From assembly GCA_047629975.1 (NCBI GenBank), contig JBLHUT010000115.1:1-10612 (forward strand): 10,612 nucleotides of DNA, written 5' to 3'. Source of the stretch: JBLHUT01 sp047629975. Its GTDB lineage: Bacteria; Pseudomonadota; Alphaproteobacteria; Rhodobacterales; Rhodobacteraceae. A program made the translations under genes and the position numbers. The notes below the pieces were generated by a model. That model saw only the letters and a list, made by a program, of their open reading frames with translations, searched no databases and was not told the origin of the DNA. Positions 1 to 6,363 of this stretch are shown here, one piece after another. Position 1 is the first letter of the stretch. Each line of letters opens with the position of its first letter.

Positions 1-354
1 TGTCAGGATACGGTTTGTATTGATGAATTCCTGATAGGTCAGGTAGGGCGGAGAATGCGAACCCCCAATAATTGCCAGCGCATTCTCGTTTTCGACATAG
101 CCGGCAAGGGTCAGGTAGGATCGTTTTGCGTTGCCGTGATGGTCGCGTGTAACGATCCTGAAATCCAGCCCGCCGATGTTGCCTTGTACCTCGTCAAGGG
201 CCGTACGCACGCCCAGTTCGATGGAACGTGCCGCTTGGTAGGACACCGAGAAATCCGCGTCGATAATCAGTTCAAGTGCGGGCGTGTCAGCGTGGAGCGG
301 ACCTGACGAAAAGGTCGCACAAAGAGCACAAAGAAGAATTGAGAATTTTGACAT
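1..354 (-). CDS. Periplasmic substrate-binding protein, branched-chain amino acid ABC type (N-terminal part, cut by left edge)
   Basis: This is the first 118 codons of a gene read leftwards and continuing past position 1. The ATG is at 354-352, preceded on the minus strand by an AAGGG ribosome site five bases away. Residues 1 to about 22 (MSKFSILLCALCATFSSGPLHA) form an export signal. The mature part begins LELIIDADFSVSYQAARSIE, then an amphipathic stretch ending in RTALDEVQGNIGGL, a D-H-G-N segment, and ALAIIGGSHSPP. This order (first strand, ligand-loop region, 'G...A..E.NA.GGI.G', then the 'IIG..S' strand) is that of type I periplasmic binding proteins of the LivK/Peripla_BP_6 kind, which capture small solutes for ABC importers. 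The ligand cannot be inferred, because most of the protein and any transporter genes lie outside the window. The family call rests on fold-like pattern only. Confidence 0.72.
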   Translation of the reverse strand, partial: MSKFSILLCALCATFSSGPLHADTPALELIIDADFSVSYQAARSIELGVRTALDEVQGNIGGLDFRIVTRDHHGNAKRSYLTLAGYVENENALAIIGGSHSPPYLTYQEFINTNRILT

Positions 355-1129
355 TGTGACCCTTGCTGTTAAACCTTGAATCCGGTTTTGGCGTACAGAA
401 GTTAACAAGAGGTTATCGATCGAATTTGAAGGTTACCTGATGCCTGTTTCCGGGCGGGTGCTTGAGAATTAAAAGCCAAATCAGGGTCAGGAGCGCATAA
501 ATTCGGGTTTTGATCTTTTGGGCGGCGTTGATTGCGACACCGCACCCGTTGGCCGCGAAACTTACGCTGTTTTTTCCGCATCCCGGTGACCGGCTTGACG
601 ACGGCGTGAAGCAGGGGCGACTCTACTGATTGGCCTTTCGTGGCAGGATGTTATTTGCTGTGTTTTTTCAATATTTCGGGTGCACAGCGGCGTGACCGGA
701 CGCCTTGTGCCTTTAATCAGGGGTTTCTTTGACGTTGCGGGGCCTTGTGTTGATGGCGGGTCATGCGGACGCAAGGTGCCCTCTGCGAATCGCGACGACA
801 CCACCGCACGCGACCTGCCTGCCGCGCGGCCCGAGGCGACCCTGATCCACGCCTTGGTCTTTCATGATCGCTGTGGCGCAAAAATCGACATCGGCGGGCC
901 AATAATCCGGCGTAGCAGACATGCGGCAGGTGCATTATCCGCTCAGGTCGTTTCACTTTTACGGATAATTCCTGCTTTGGCTGGCTGGTCGACACCACGG
1001 GTCGCAAATGCTGCAAAACCTGTCTGTTGCATTTGCTGAAAACTGGCGAAGCGATGTTTCGACCCTGACCTGCTCCGCGAAACTCCCTTCGGTTCAAGGT
1101 AGAGTTTGCTTGACCTTTGAAGGAGCGAA
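355..1129. other. Gene-free stretch, probably decayed DNA
   Basis: About 775 bases between the binding-protein start and the IS3-type relic. Short open frames exist on both strands, but all have arginine-, serine- or proline-rich shadow composition, lack convincing ribosome sites and match no family I recognise. The stretch just right of 354 must hold the promoter of the binding-protein gene, but I see no convincing -35/-10 pair. I take the rest as decayed or non-coding sequence, in keeping with the IS remains that follow. Confidence 0.5.
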
Positions 1130-1141
1130 CAAATGCAACAG
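1024..1141. repeat. Perfect 12-bp inverted repeat flanking 94 bases, right arm over the IS3-type orfA start
   Basis: CTGTTGCATTTG at 1024-1035 is the exact reverse complement of CAAATGCAACAG at 1130-1141. The right arm contains the ATG (1133-1135) of the IS3-type orfA relic and lies five bases past its AAGGAG ribosome site (1120-1125). A transcript crossing both arms could pair them and hide the start codon. Equally, the arms could be remnants of terminal inverted repeats of a small element. The repeat is seen directly; both explanations are inference. Confidence 0.6.
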
Positions 1142-1595
1142 GGCCGATTTACCCAAGCCCGAGTGATGGGGTGATAAAGGAACACAAAGCTAGAATACCT
1201 GCCGGCACGATGTTGGACAATGTTGTGTTAGAGAATTCGCCGGGAAAGAACTGACGACACCGATTGTGCGTCGGGTTCCAGTACGCAAGGCAAAGCGGAA
1301 CCCCGATATCTCGCAGCGCTGGTCTTTGGATTTTGTGTCCGACACCTTCGGGGCCTCCCGCAAGTTCCGCATGCTGGCTGACACCAGCATTTCAGGCGCT
1401 CGGGAGCAGGGTGCGCTTGTGCGCGTCTACATTACGTCAGACTGTATTGTCAGCGACAAACGGACGGCGTTCACCAGTCGCGCGATCCTGAAGTGGGTAG
1501 GCGAGAGCGATATGGATTGGCATTGCGTCGATCCGAGGAGCCGGCAGCAGAAAGCCGTCATCAAAAGTTGCGCTGGCAGTTTGCGCCTTTTTAGA
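1133..1595 (+). pseudogene. IS3-family transposase relic (orfA and orfB, internally deleted)
   Basis: Remains of a two-frame IS3 transposase. The orfA part begins at ATG 1133 behind AAGGAG (seven-base spacing): MQQGRFTQARVMG then TGA at 1172. One base to the left of that frame, the text resumes as VIKEHKARIPA. This is the usual RFTE.QI.G.LKEHEAG..A start of IS3 OrfA, so one G seems lost from a G run near 1169-1172. It then jumps to TMLDNVVLENSPGKN and a stop at 1252, the OrfA end, so the middle is deleted. The orfB part, in the -1 frame relative to orfA from about 1254, has RWSLDFVSDTFG, LADTSISGARE, IVSDKRTAFTSRAILKW and MDWH, i.e. the integrase core. The first two acidic residues survive (codons at 1329 and 1455); the third, normally E in ESFNG, is K (VIKSCAG). 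The block between the RFRIL-type strand and ADTSLSG is also missing. This is clearly non-functional. Beyond about 1595 the frame stays open to 1835 but is no longer transposase-like. Confidence 0.82.
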
Positions 1596-1713
1596 CGGGT
1601 TGAGTGTTTTTGCCAAAACACTCAACCAGAACCCATGCGGGCACATCGCGGGCTTGGATGGCCGACCGTATCTTTGGGGGTGTTGTCGCGGGGCTATGAA
1701 AATGGATCAGCAT
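1591..1713 (-). pseudogene. IS481-like transposase N-terminal fragment
   Basis: A 40-codon minus-strand frame opens at ATG 1713-1711 with an AAGG ribosome site six bases upstream and ends at TAA 1593-1591. It reads MLIHFHSPATTPPKIRSAI, then QARDVPAWVLVECFGKNTQP. This resembles the N-terminal helix-turn-helix of Rhodobacterales IS481-type transposases, whose usual pattern is ATTTP.IR.AIQ.S..PAWVLAERYG...TVWKWR. The stop falls where the W of 'TVWKW' is expected, and the rest of the protein is missing. The fragment ends exactly where the IS3-type orfB relic stops being recognisable, so one element probably disrupted the other. The family call is from remembered pattern only and rests on a short stretch. 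Any product would be a 40-residue remnant. Confidence 0.5.
1598..1627. repeat. Perfect 13-bp inverted repeat with 4-base loop
   Basis: GGTTGAGTGTTTT (1598-1610), TGCC, AAAACACTCAACC (1615-1627) form an uninterrupted hairpin. It sits at the junction of the IS3-type and IS481-like relics, inside the last codons of the latter. It is AT-rich in its inner half and has no following T run on either strand, so a classical intrinsic terminator is unlikely. A junction-generated palindrome fits the context better. Confidence 0.75.
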
Positions 1714-1980
1714 TAAGTGCCTTCCCGAATGTTTCGCAGGGCCGATCCTGCCCTGAAAAATTCAGATCGCCAAAGGACAAAGTCATCATCCGGGATGGAA
1801 AAACTGTGCACTTCAAACCGGCAAAGTCCTGTTAAAGGCGCCTCAATCAGTCACGATTTTCAAAAGATGCGGGGAAATTGTTGCCCGATGTCTTTAGGTG
1901 GCTGGCGGGATCGCTGTGGTTTTGGCGGTCAGGCGCGAAATGTCGGGCGGGGCGGTCTGACTTCGGTCATTTACTTCGTT
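1714..1980. other. Unassigned stretch between IS relics
   Basis: About 270 bases between the IS481-like start and the IS5-like stop. An open plus frame (continuing from the IS3-type relic to 1835) and another (1717-2235) cross it, but neither has family-like composition or a ribosome site. I see no terminal inverted repeats that would fix the ends of the neighbouring elements. Confidence 0.4.
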
Positions 1981-2355
1981 TCACCGGCTCCTGATCAGGC
2001 TGGACACGGGGGTCAGGCGGCGCATGTTATACGCGAGGGTCTTGATCCCGCTTTTAACTTTGGCGCGCACCGTTCCAATCGTGCGCACCAACGTGCCGAC
2101 CGTTTCGTTGGCGTACGCGCCGAGGATGTGTTCGGCGCGGATGCGAAATCTGGTGCGGTTGCTGTCATTGGCCCGCCGGGTCAAAGATGTGCCGCACTTG
2201 CCTTTGTGGTGCGAGGGTTTGTGCATGCCGTTTGACCAGCTTGCCAGTCCAGTCCTCGGGTGTCTCGCCTGTTTTGATCGCCGTGTCTTCCTCGTGTGTT
2301 TCATCGTTGCGTGGTCCGAAAGATCGAAGAAAACGCCATCTGCGTCATCGTACAA
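1981..2355 (-). pseudogene. IS5-family transposase relic (C-terminal part)
   Basis: The minus-strand frame ending at TGA 1983-1981 carries the C-terminal signature of an IS5-type transposase: RANDSNRTRFRIRAEHILGA, then NETVGTLVRTIGTVRAKVK, then GIKTLAYNMRRL. It matches the usual 'NR.RS.IRARVEHVFGAQAN.MGGTLVRTIG..RA..K.GMKNLAYNMRRL', with about two residues lost just before the catalytic E-H pair. A second frame over 2278-2231 reads IKTGETPEDWTGK, like the pre-catalytic 'TPEDW..K' segment of the same family. So the central region with the first two catalytic aspartates is deleted and the pieces are out of frame. No start codon with a ribosome site is left. Codons before about 2280 in the 1981-2355 frame do not look like transposase. 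Confidence 0.75.
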
Positions 2356-2574
2356 ACCTCAAGTCACCCGATGCCTTCAGCTTATACCGCAGCATCATCG
2401 GAAGGGCTGTTTTTCGAGGTGCCACTATGATTGAGCGATCTCTGAAGGGGGGAGGGCGCAGGTCAAACCGTTTCCTGGCACGATTTTCAGTTCTGCAAAA
2501 TTGCAGACGTCTTGACCAACACCGATGTGTCCGCGATCTGTGCAAACAACAGTTATGACACTATTGGCCTGATG
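2356..2574. other. Unassigned stretch beside the IS5-like relic
   Basis: About 220 bases between the IS5-like relic and the stop of the VPLPA-CTERM gene. Frames here are short and arginine-rich, and none is recognisable. It may contain the lost N-terminal half of the IS5-like element in unrecognisable form. There is no good terminator for the VPLPA-CTERM gene. Confidence 0.4.
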
Positions 2575-3535
2575 TCAGGCAATACTTTTGCGGTTCGCCT
2601 TTAGCCACGCCCGTGCAGCCAACCCGCCAAGCCCGATAAGCAAAAACGACAAAGAGGCGGGCAGGGGGACAACAGCCGAGGAGGCTACGGCGGGGGCTGC
2701 CACAGCGACGCGAGCTGATCCGGACCCGGTTGTGTCTGGCGCATTTGTGTAAAGGCTGCCTACGATAATTGCGGTGCTCAGGCTGCCGTTGACCCCGTCA
2801 GCGGGTGCCCCCAAAGCAAACCAGTAGCCGCCAAAAAAGCCGCCCGCTCCGGCGCCGTGCCCGGAAAACGCGGTGTCCAGCGCGTCGGCATCCATTCGCA
2901 ACCCGGATCGAACACTCCCGCTGCCTGCCGCGTTTATGATAGCCGCGACGCTGATGAAGTTGGCGGCCCCGTGCGCCTGCCGGGCCTGTGTCTATATCCC
3001 ACCGGACAATAAAGATACCGGCCGCATCGGTGGTGACATCAAGCGGTTTGCTGCTTGATGTCACAGTGGCCAGATTGATCACGTAGGTTTCAGAAATATC
3101 GTTCCGGGTGTTCAACCCGGCCAGAGTATCTGTCGGGAAGTCCGCAAATCCGACCGTCGACGTCAGACTGTCAATGTTGACCGCGGCGCTGTCCGGATAG
3201 CGCTCCAGCGCGCCGGCCCTTGCACTGTGTTCAAGCCGCGAGGCCGCTGTCGTCGGGTTGGCTGCAAGAATGCCGGACCACGATTGCGGCGTGCCGGGAT
3301 TGGCAATGGGTTTCCCGTCAAAGCTGAACCGGCCCAAGGTTTGCAGGGTCGTAATTTCGCCTTTTACAGCACTGTCACCTTCGGATGCTGCCTGCCACGC
3401 GGCTTTGTCGCTGCCGTGTGTCAACATCATGTAATACTTCACAAGGCCACCCGTATCGATGCCGGAAAACGTGCCGGCAAATGTGACATTGGGCACCAGT
3501 AACAAGGCTGAGGCCGCGGCAAAAATACGGTTCAT
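2575..3535 (-). pseudogene. Secreted VPLPA-CTERM sorting-domain protein, frameshifted
   Basis: The start is ATG 3535-3533, with GAGGAAA upstream on the minus strand. Residues 1-20 (MNRIFAAASALLLVPNVTFA) form a signal peptide. The next 170 or so residues match no enzyme I know. They include a stretch on T-L-Q-T-L-G-R-F and end IFIVRWDIDTGPAGA. Near 2967-2973 this frame turns into an arginine-rich run and stops at 2798. The frame one base further on then continues sensibly as ANFISVAAIINAAGSGSV through GHGAGAGGFFGGYWFALGAP to a classic sorting tail, VPLPASLSFLLIGLGGLAAR, with basic residues and TGA at 2577-2575. Rejoined, the protein is about 319 residues. VPLPA-CTERM tails direct export and exosortase-type processing at the envelope; no exosortase gene is in the window. 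One extra base (or two missing) near the C/G run at 2967-2970 explains the break. It may be a real mutation or a sequence error. Confidence 0.8.
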
Positions 3536-3893
3536 AGCTGTTTCCTCAAAACGCTTTTGACGGGTTCGGGTATAGGTGGCTGTGCGCTGTCTCTATTTCA
3601 AGAGGTAAGCCAGCACGTCTACTGATCAAAAGGGTACGCTTTCAGGAGTATGGGCTGCTTTGTCGCTCTTTTCAATATCTGGAGTGTTGGCTGATGATAC
3701 CGCAGCAGCGCGTGTGGCGGTGAACGCCTGAAGCCACAGGGTATTTATATAAATTTCCAAAGGCTTGCTGTGTTGAGCCGCCCGCAGATTGCTGCGAATG
3801 CGGTTCAACACCAGCTTAAAAAGCCTCTACTGTTCTCTTTCAACGGTCGAGAGATCGTTAGGACCCCGCCCGATGAAATGTCGTGTCTGTTGC
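3536..3893. other. Intergenic region upstream of the VPLPA-CTERM gene
   Basis: About 360 bases. On the minus strand a 61-codon frame with a GTG start (3811-3626) crosses it, but it has no good ribosome site and no family likeness, so I do not call it a gene. The region holds a 12-bp AT-only palindrome (ATTTATATAAAT, 3743-3754) and a possible promoter at 3647-3675, both upstream of the VPLPA-CTERM start. Confidence 0.45.
3647..3675 (-). promoter_or_regulatory. Possible sigma70-type promoter for the VPLPA-CTERM gene
   Basis: On the minus strand TTGAAA (3675-3670) and CATACT (3652-3647) are separated by 17 bases, about 110 bases before the start codon. The -35 matches consensus in five of six positions and the -10 in four. 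This is a sequence match only. Confidence 0.27.
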
Positions 3894-4118
3894 CTAAAGG
3901 TGCATGCGGTCACTGAATACATGGGCCACGATATCTGTACGTTTCATGCCGCGTTGGGCAAGTTGCTCGTCTGACAATGCGCGCAATGCCTCGACTTTTT
4001 TAAGGCGGGGATGGTTTTCCATCACCCGTACATTCCAATTGGCCAATGCGCGCAGCGGGGTCATCAGAATGGTTGAAAGCGTTCCGAAGGTCGGACTGAA
4101 GTGGTCTGTAAGTGTCAT
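3894..4118 (-). CDS. DUF1127 family small protein
   Basis: A 74-residue protein, ATG 4118-4116 to TAG 3896-3894. There is an in-frame stop a few codons upstream of this ATG and no other usable start. The upstream ribosome site is weak (GGA about 12 bases away). The C-terminal half, VEALRALSDEQLAQRGMKR then TDIVAHVFSDR, is the DUF1127 pattern (L..LsD..L...G..R.DI...V), and the 'AHVF.D' ending is typical of Rhodobacteraceae members. The N-terminal 35 residues form the usual amphipathic lead. DUF1127 proteins are small, basic and cytosolic; some in other alphaproteobacteria have been linked to RNA binding or to carbon and phosphate metabolism, but no role can be assigned here. It sits 116 bases after the thiol oxidoreductase gene on the same strand and may be separately transcribed. 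Confidence 0.8.
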   Translation of the reverse strand: MTLTDHFSPTFGTLSTILMTPLRALANWNVRVMENHPRLKKVEALRALSDEQLAQRGMKRTDIVAHVFSDRMHL

Positions 4119-4175
4119 TTTGGAAACATCCGTTTAGTAGCGTTGTTTCCTCCCTCCCAATCAAATGGGCCTGCG

Positions 4176-4212
4176 GGCGGGGAACCACAAGGAACATCCC
4201 TGCAACCCCGCC
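4176..4212. repeat. 7-bp GC-rich inverted repeat with 23-base loop
   Basis: GGCGGGG (4176-4182) and CCCCGCC (4206-4212) can pair. They lie 23 bases past the thiol oxidoreductase stop on the minus strand, in the leader of the DUF1127 gene. There is no T run after it, so it is at best a weak terminator or mRNA 3'-end stem. Confidence 0.3.
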
Positions 4213-4234
4213 TTGCGTTGACTGCATGAAGGTA

Positions 4235-4981
4235 TCAGCCGTCCTTGCGCAACTGCGCGACGATGTTTTGCATGTCTTTGAGTGGGACGTATCCGCGCAA
4301 CATCTGGTCGACAAAAACGAACGACGGCGTGCCGTTGATCTTTAACCGCTGTGCAAGGGCACGGTTGCTCGCAATCATGGCTTCGATTTCGGGGCTGTCC
4401 ATCTGGTCCATTACTGCATCGGAATCAATGCCCAACCCGTTTGACATCCTGCGCAGGCTTTTGCCGTTGATATCACCCCTCAAGCTCATCAACGCGTCGT
4501 TCACCATCCCGTAGGCCTCGGGGCCGGCCACTTGCAGGGTGGCCATGGCGAACTTCGAAGCCAGCACGGATTGTTCCCCCAGAATCGGGAACTCCTTGAC
4601 GATCAGGCGGATATTGCCGTCGCTCTCTAGCAGTTCCTTGACCTCGGGGTGGGCCTTGCGGCAGTATCCGCAGCGGTAATCGGTAAACTCGACGATGGTG
4701 ATGTCGCCGTCGGGGTTGCCCGCCACAAAGCTATAGCCGTCGTTGAACAGCGCGTCGGCATTGGCCCTGACCAGACTGACATCACCGTGAACCTGCTGTT
4801 CGGCCTGCCGCTGCTCCAGCACGCCGATCGCCTCCATCAGCACTTCGGGGTTCTCAAGCAGGTAACTGCGGATTTCGGCGCGAAACTGCGTGCGCTCGGT
4901 GTCGGACATGGAGGACATGTCGAACGCCACAGAAGGCAGCGCCGCCAGCGTAAGCCCTGCGGCAAGTACAAATGATTTCAT
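4235..4981 (-). CDS. Periplasmic DsbA/ScsC-like thiol:disulfide oxidoreductase
   Basis: A 248-residue protein, ATG 4981-4979 to TGA 4237-4235. Residues 1-19 (MKSFVLAAGLTLAALPSVA) are a signal peptide. Residues about 25-65, with SYLLENPEVLMEAIGVLEQR, match the N-terminal helical region (ScsC_N) of Com1/ScsC/BcfH-type enzymes, in which it mediates oligomerisation. The thioredoxin-fold part starts near residue 90 (GDITIVEFTDYRCGYC), with the active site C104-G-Y-C107. A helical insert follows, and then the conserved Thr-cisPro pair T218-P219 in NGTPSFVF. Enzymes of this type form or isomerise disulfide bonds in exported proteins. The length is normal and all key residues are present. The start overlaps the stop of the upstream M48 protease gene by one base (TGATG), so translation is probably coupled. 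Oxidase versus isomerase cannot be decided from sequence. Confidence 0.92.
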   Translation of the reverse strand: MKSFVLAAGLTLAALPSVAFDMSSMSDTERTQFRAEIRSYLLENPEVLMEAIGVLEQRQAEQQVHGDVSLVRANADALFNDGYSFVAGNPDGDITIVEFTDYRCGYCRKAHPEVKELLESDGNIRLIVKEFPILGEQSVLASKFAMATLQVAGPEAYGMVNDALMSLRGDINGKSLRRMSNGLGIDSDAVMDQMDSPEIEAMIASNRALAQRLKINGTPSFVFVDQMLRGYVPLKDMQNIVAQLRKDG

Positions 4982-6309
4982 CAGCGTTTATTCCTTGTTT
5001 TCATAGTCTCGGCCGCATCGGCAATATCCATTGCGCGGCGCCACCCCGAAGAGCCGCGCGGCAAAAGACCGGCCGCGCGGTTTGCATGCAGGCCCGCATC
5101 TTTCATCCGGCCAGTCATGGCATAGCGTTCGGCTGTCGACAATGACGCCATCCCCGGGTTCTTGGTTTTTGCATAGGCAATGCTCAGGTCACGCAAAAGC
5201 CGCGGATTGAATGTATCAAGCGTGCGCGCCTTTTCCAGCACGCCCAGCGCCGTTTTGGGCTGTCCGGCTGCCAGCAGGGCCTGCCCGTATCCGGCAAGGA
5301 TCAGGCCTTGTTTGGGCGCAAGGCCGCTTGCGGTCCGGTAGGCCTCGACTGCTGGTGCGAACCGGCGCGATTCCAGCAATATCTGCCCCTTTAGTTCAAG
5401 TGCATAGGCGTCTTTTGGCGCGCGGCGCAAAAGGGTGTTGATCTCGGCCAGTGCTTTGTCAGTGGCGGAATTCTTGTGGTGCGCCAAGGCGCGGGCAATA
5501 TATGCGGCATCTGATGTGTCAGACGACGGCGTGCGCCGCAAAGTATAGGACGGTGCCCGTAGATAGGCCGACAACTTGCCCCGCACGCGGTCGTACCAAT
5601 AAGTCGCTTTCGGGTCCGGTGGATCGGTCTCCTTGAACCCCGTGGCAAAGCCCTTGAGAGCGCGCACACGTTCGCGCGAGAGTGGATGGCTGCGCACGTA
5701 CGGGTCTTGTCTTGTGCTTGACAGAACCTCTTGACCCACGAAAATCTCCATCACATCGACCATGGCCTGCGGGCTGATGTTCGAGCGCGCAAGATAGCGG
5801 ATGCCGGATTGGTCGGCCGCACTTTCCTCGGCCCGCGTGTGACCTAGAAAGATCCTGTTTGCCGTGCTCAGCGTGCCAATCCCGAGCCCTGCCGCGGCTT
5901 TTGCGTTTTGGGTGGCCACCGCCGCCGACAACAGCATGCCAAAGGCTGCGATATTGCGTGCGCTGGCGGCGTTGCTCGCGCGGCGGGTCAGGTGGCCATT
6001 GGCGATGTGGGCGACCTCATGGGCAATCACGGCCTGAAGCATCTGGGGGGTTTTCATCTTGAGCAACAGGCCCGAATGGATGAAAATGCTTTGGGAGTTC
6101 ATGACGAACGCGTTCAGACTGCTGTCTTTTAGAACCACGATGTTGATCTGGCCCGGCGCCAACCCCGAAGCCGCAATGACAGGGCGCGCCAGCTCGCGCA
6201 GCGCGCGCTCCATTTCGGCGTCGCGCAGCAATGTCTGTGCTGCTGCCGGCAGCGACACCAGTATCAGCACAAGCGCTGTCATCAGGGTGGATTGTATCGG
6301 TCTGACCAT
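4981..6309 (-). CDS. BepA-like M48 metalloprotease with C-terminal TPR repeats
   Basis: I place the start at ATG 6309-6307, giving 442 residues. It has AGAGG just upstream and opens directly into a signal peptide (MVRPIQSTLMTALVLILVSL then PAAAQ). A longer frame from 6372 would overlap the start of the divergent aminotransferase gene and bury the signal. The M48 zinc site is H97-E98-V-A-H101 (in AHEVAHIANGH), with the third ligand E162 in AEESAAD (ExxxD). The family's downstream HPL motif is present (VRSHPLSRERV). From about residue 265, helical pairs such as YALELKGQILLESRRFAPAV and ILAGYGQALLAAGQPKTAL are TPRs. This is the architecture of BepA (YfgC), a periplasmic protease and chaperone that assists beta-barrel and LPS-transport protein assembly and degrades stalled substrates. 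Length and motifs are normal. Family is sure; orthology to BepA is likely. It is co-oriented and overlapping with the thiol oxidoreductase gene, which fits a shared role in envelope protein folding. Confidence 0.92.
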   Translation of the reverse strand: MVRPIQSTLMTALVLILVSLPAAAQTLLRDAEMERALRELARPVIAASGLAPGQINIVVLKDSSLNAFVMNSQSIFIHSGLLLKMKTPQMLQAVIAHEVAHIANGHLTRRASNAASARNIAAFGMLLSAAVATQNAKAAAGLGIGTLSTANRIFLGHTRAEESAADQSGIRYLARSNISPQAMVDVMEIFVGQEVLSSTRQDPYVRSHPLSRERVRALKGFATGFKETDPPDPKATYWYDRVRGKLSAYLRAPSYTLRRTPSSDTSDAAYIARALAHHKNSATDKALAEINTLLRRAPKDAYALELKGQILLESRRFAPAVEAYRTASGLAPKQGLILAGYGQALLAAGQPKTALGVLEKARTLDTFNPRLLRDLSIAYAKTKNPGMASLSTAERYAMTGRMKDAGLHANRAAGLLPRGSSGWRRAMDIADAAETMKTRNKR

Positions 6310-6363
6310 TGACCTCTGCTTTGGGCATTGAAACAAGGATTGGAACAATGTTGAGGGGAAAAC

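Noticed and set aside
934..969. 8-bp inverted repeat ATTATCCG / CGGATAAT
   Set aside because: Eight pairs with a 20-base gap is within what chance gives in several kilobases, and no gene start is nearby.
680..1097. Overlapping open frames on both strands (119 and 126 codons)
   Set aside because: Both have shadow-like composition (R, P, S and C rich), no ribosome site and no recognisable motif.
1081..1107. Hairpin AACTCCCTT / AAGG..GAGTT upstream of the IS3-type orfA
   Set aside because: The stem has a two-base bulge, no T run follows and it lies within IS leader sequence, so there is no clear role.
1717..2235. 172-codon plus-strand frame
   Set aside because: Its right half is the antisense of the IS5-type C-terminus, and its left half shows no motif.
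2575..2590. Small hairpin (GCCTG / CAGGC) at the end of the VPLPA-CTERM gene as a terminator
   Set aside because: The stem is only five pairs, includes the stop codon and has no T run after it on the minus strand.
3626..3811. 61-codon minus-strand frame with GTG start
   Set aside because: It has no ribosome site and no family resemblance, and it lies in the leader region of the VPLPA-CTERM gene. It could be a decayed fragment, but nothing supports a gene.
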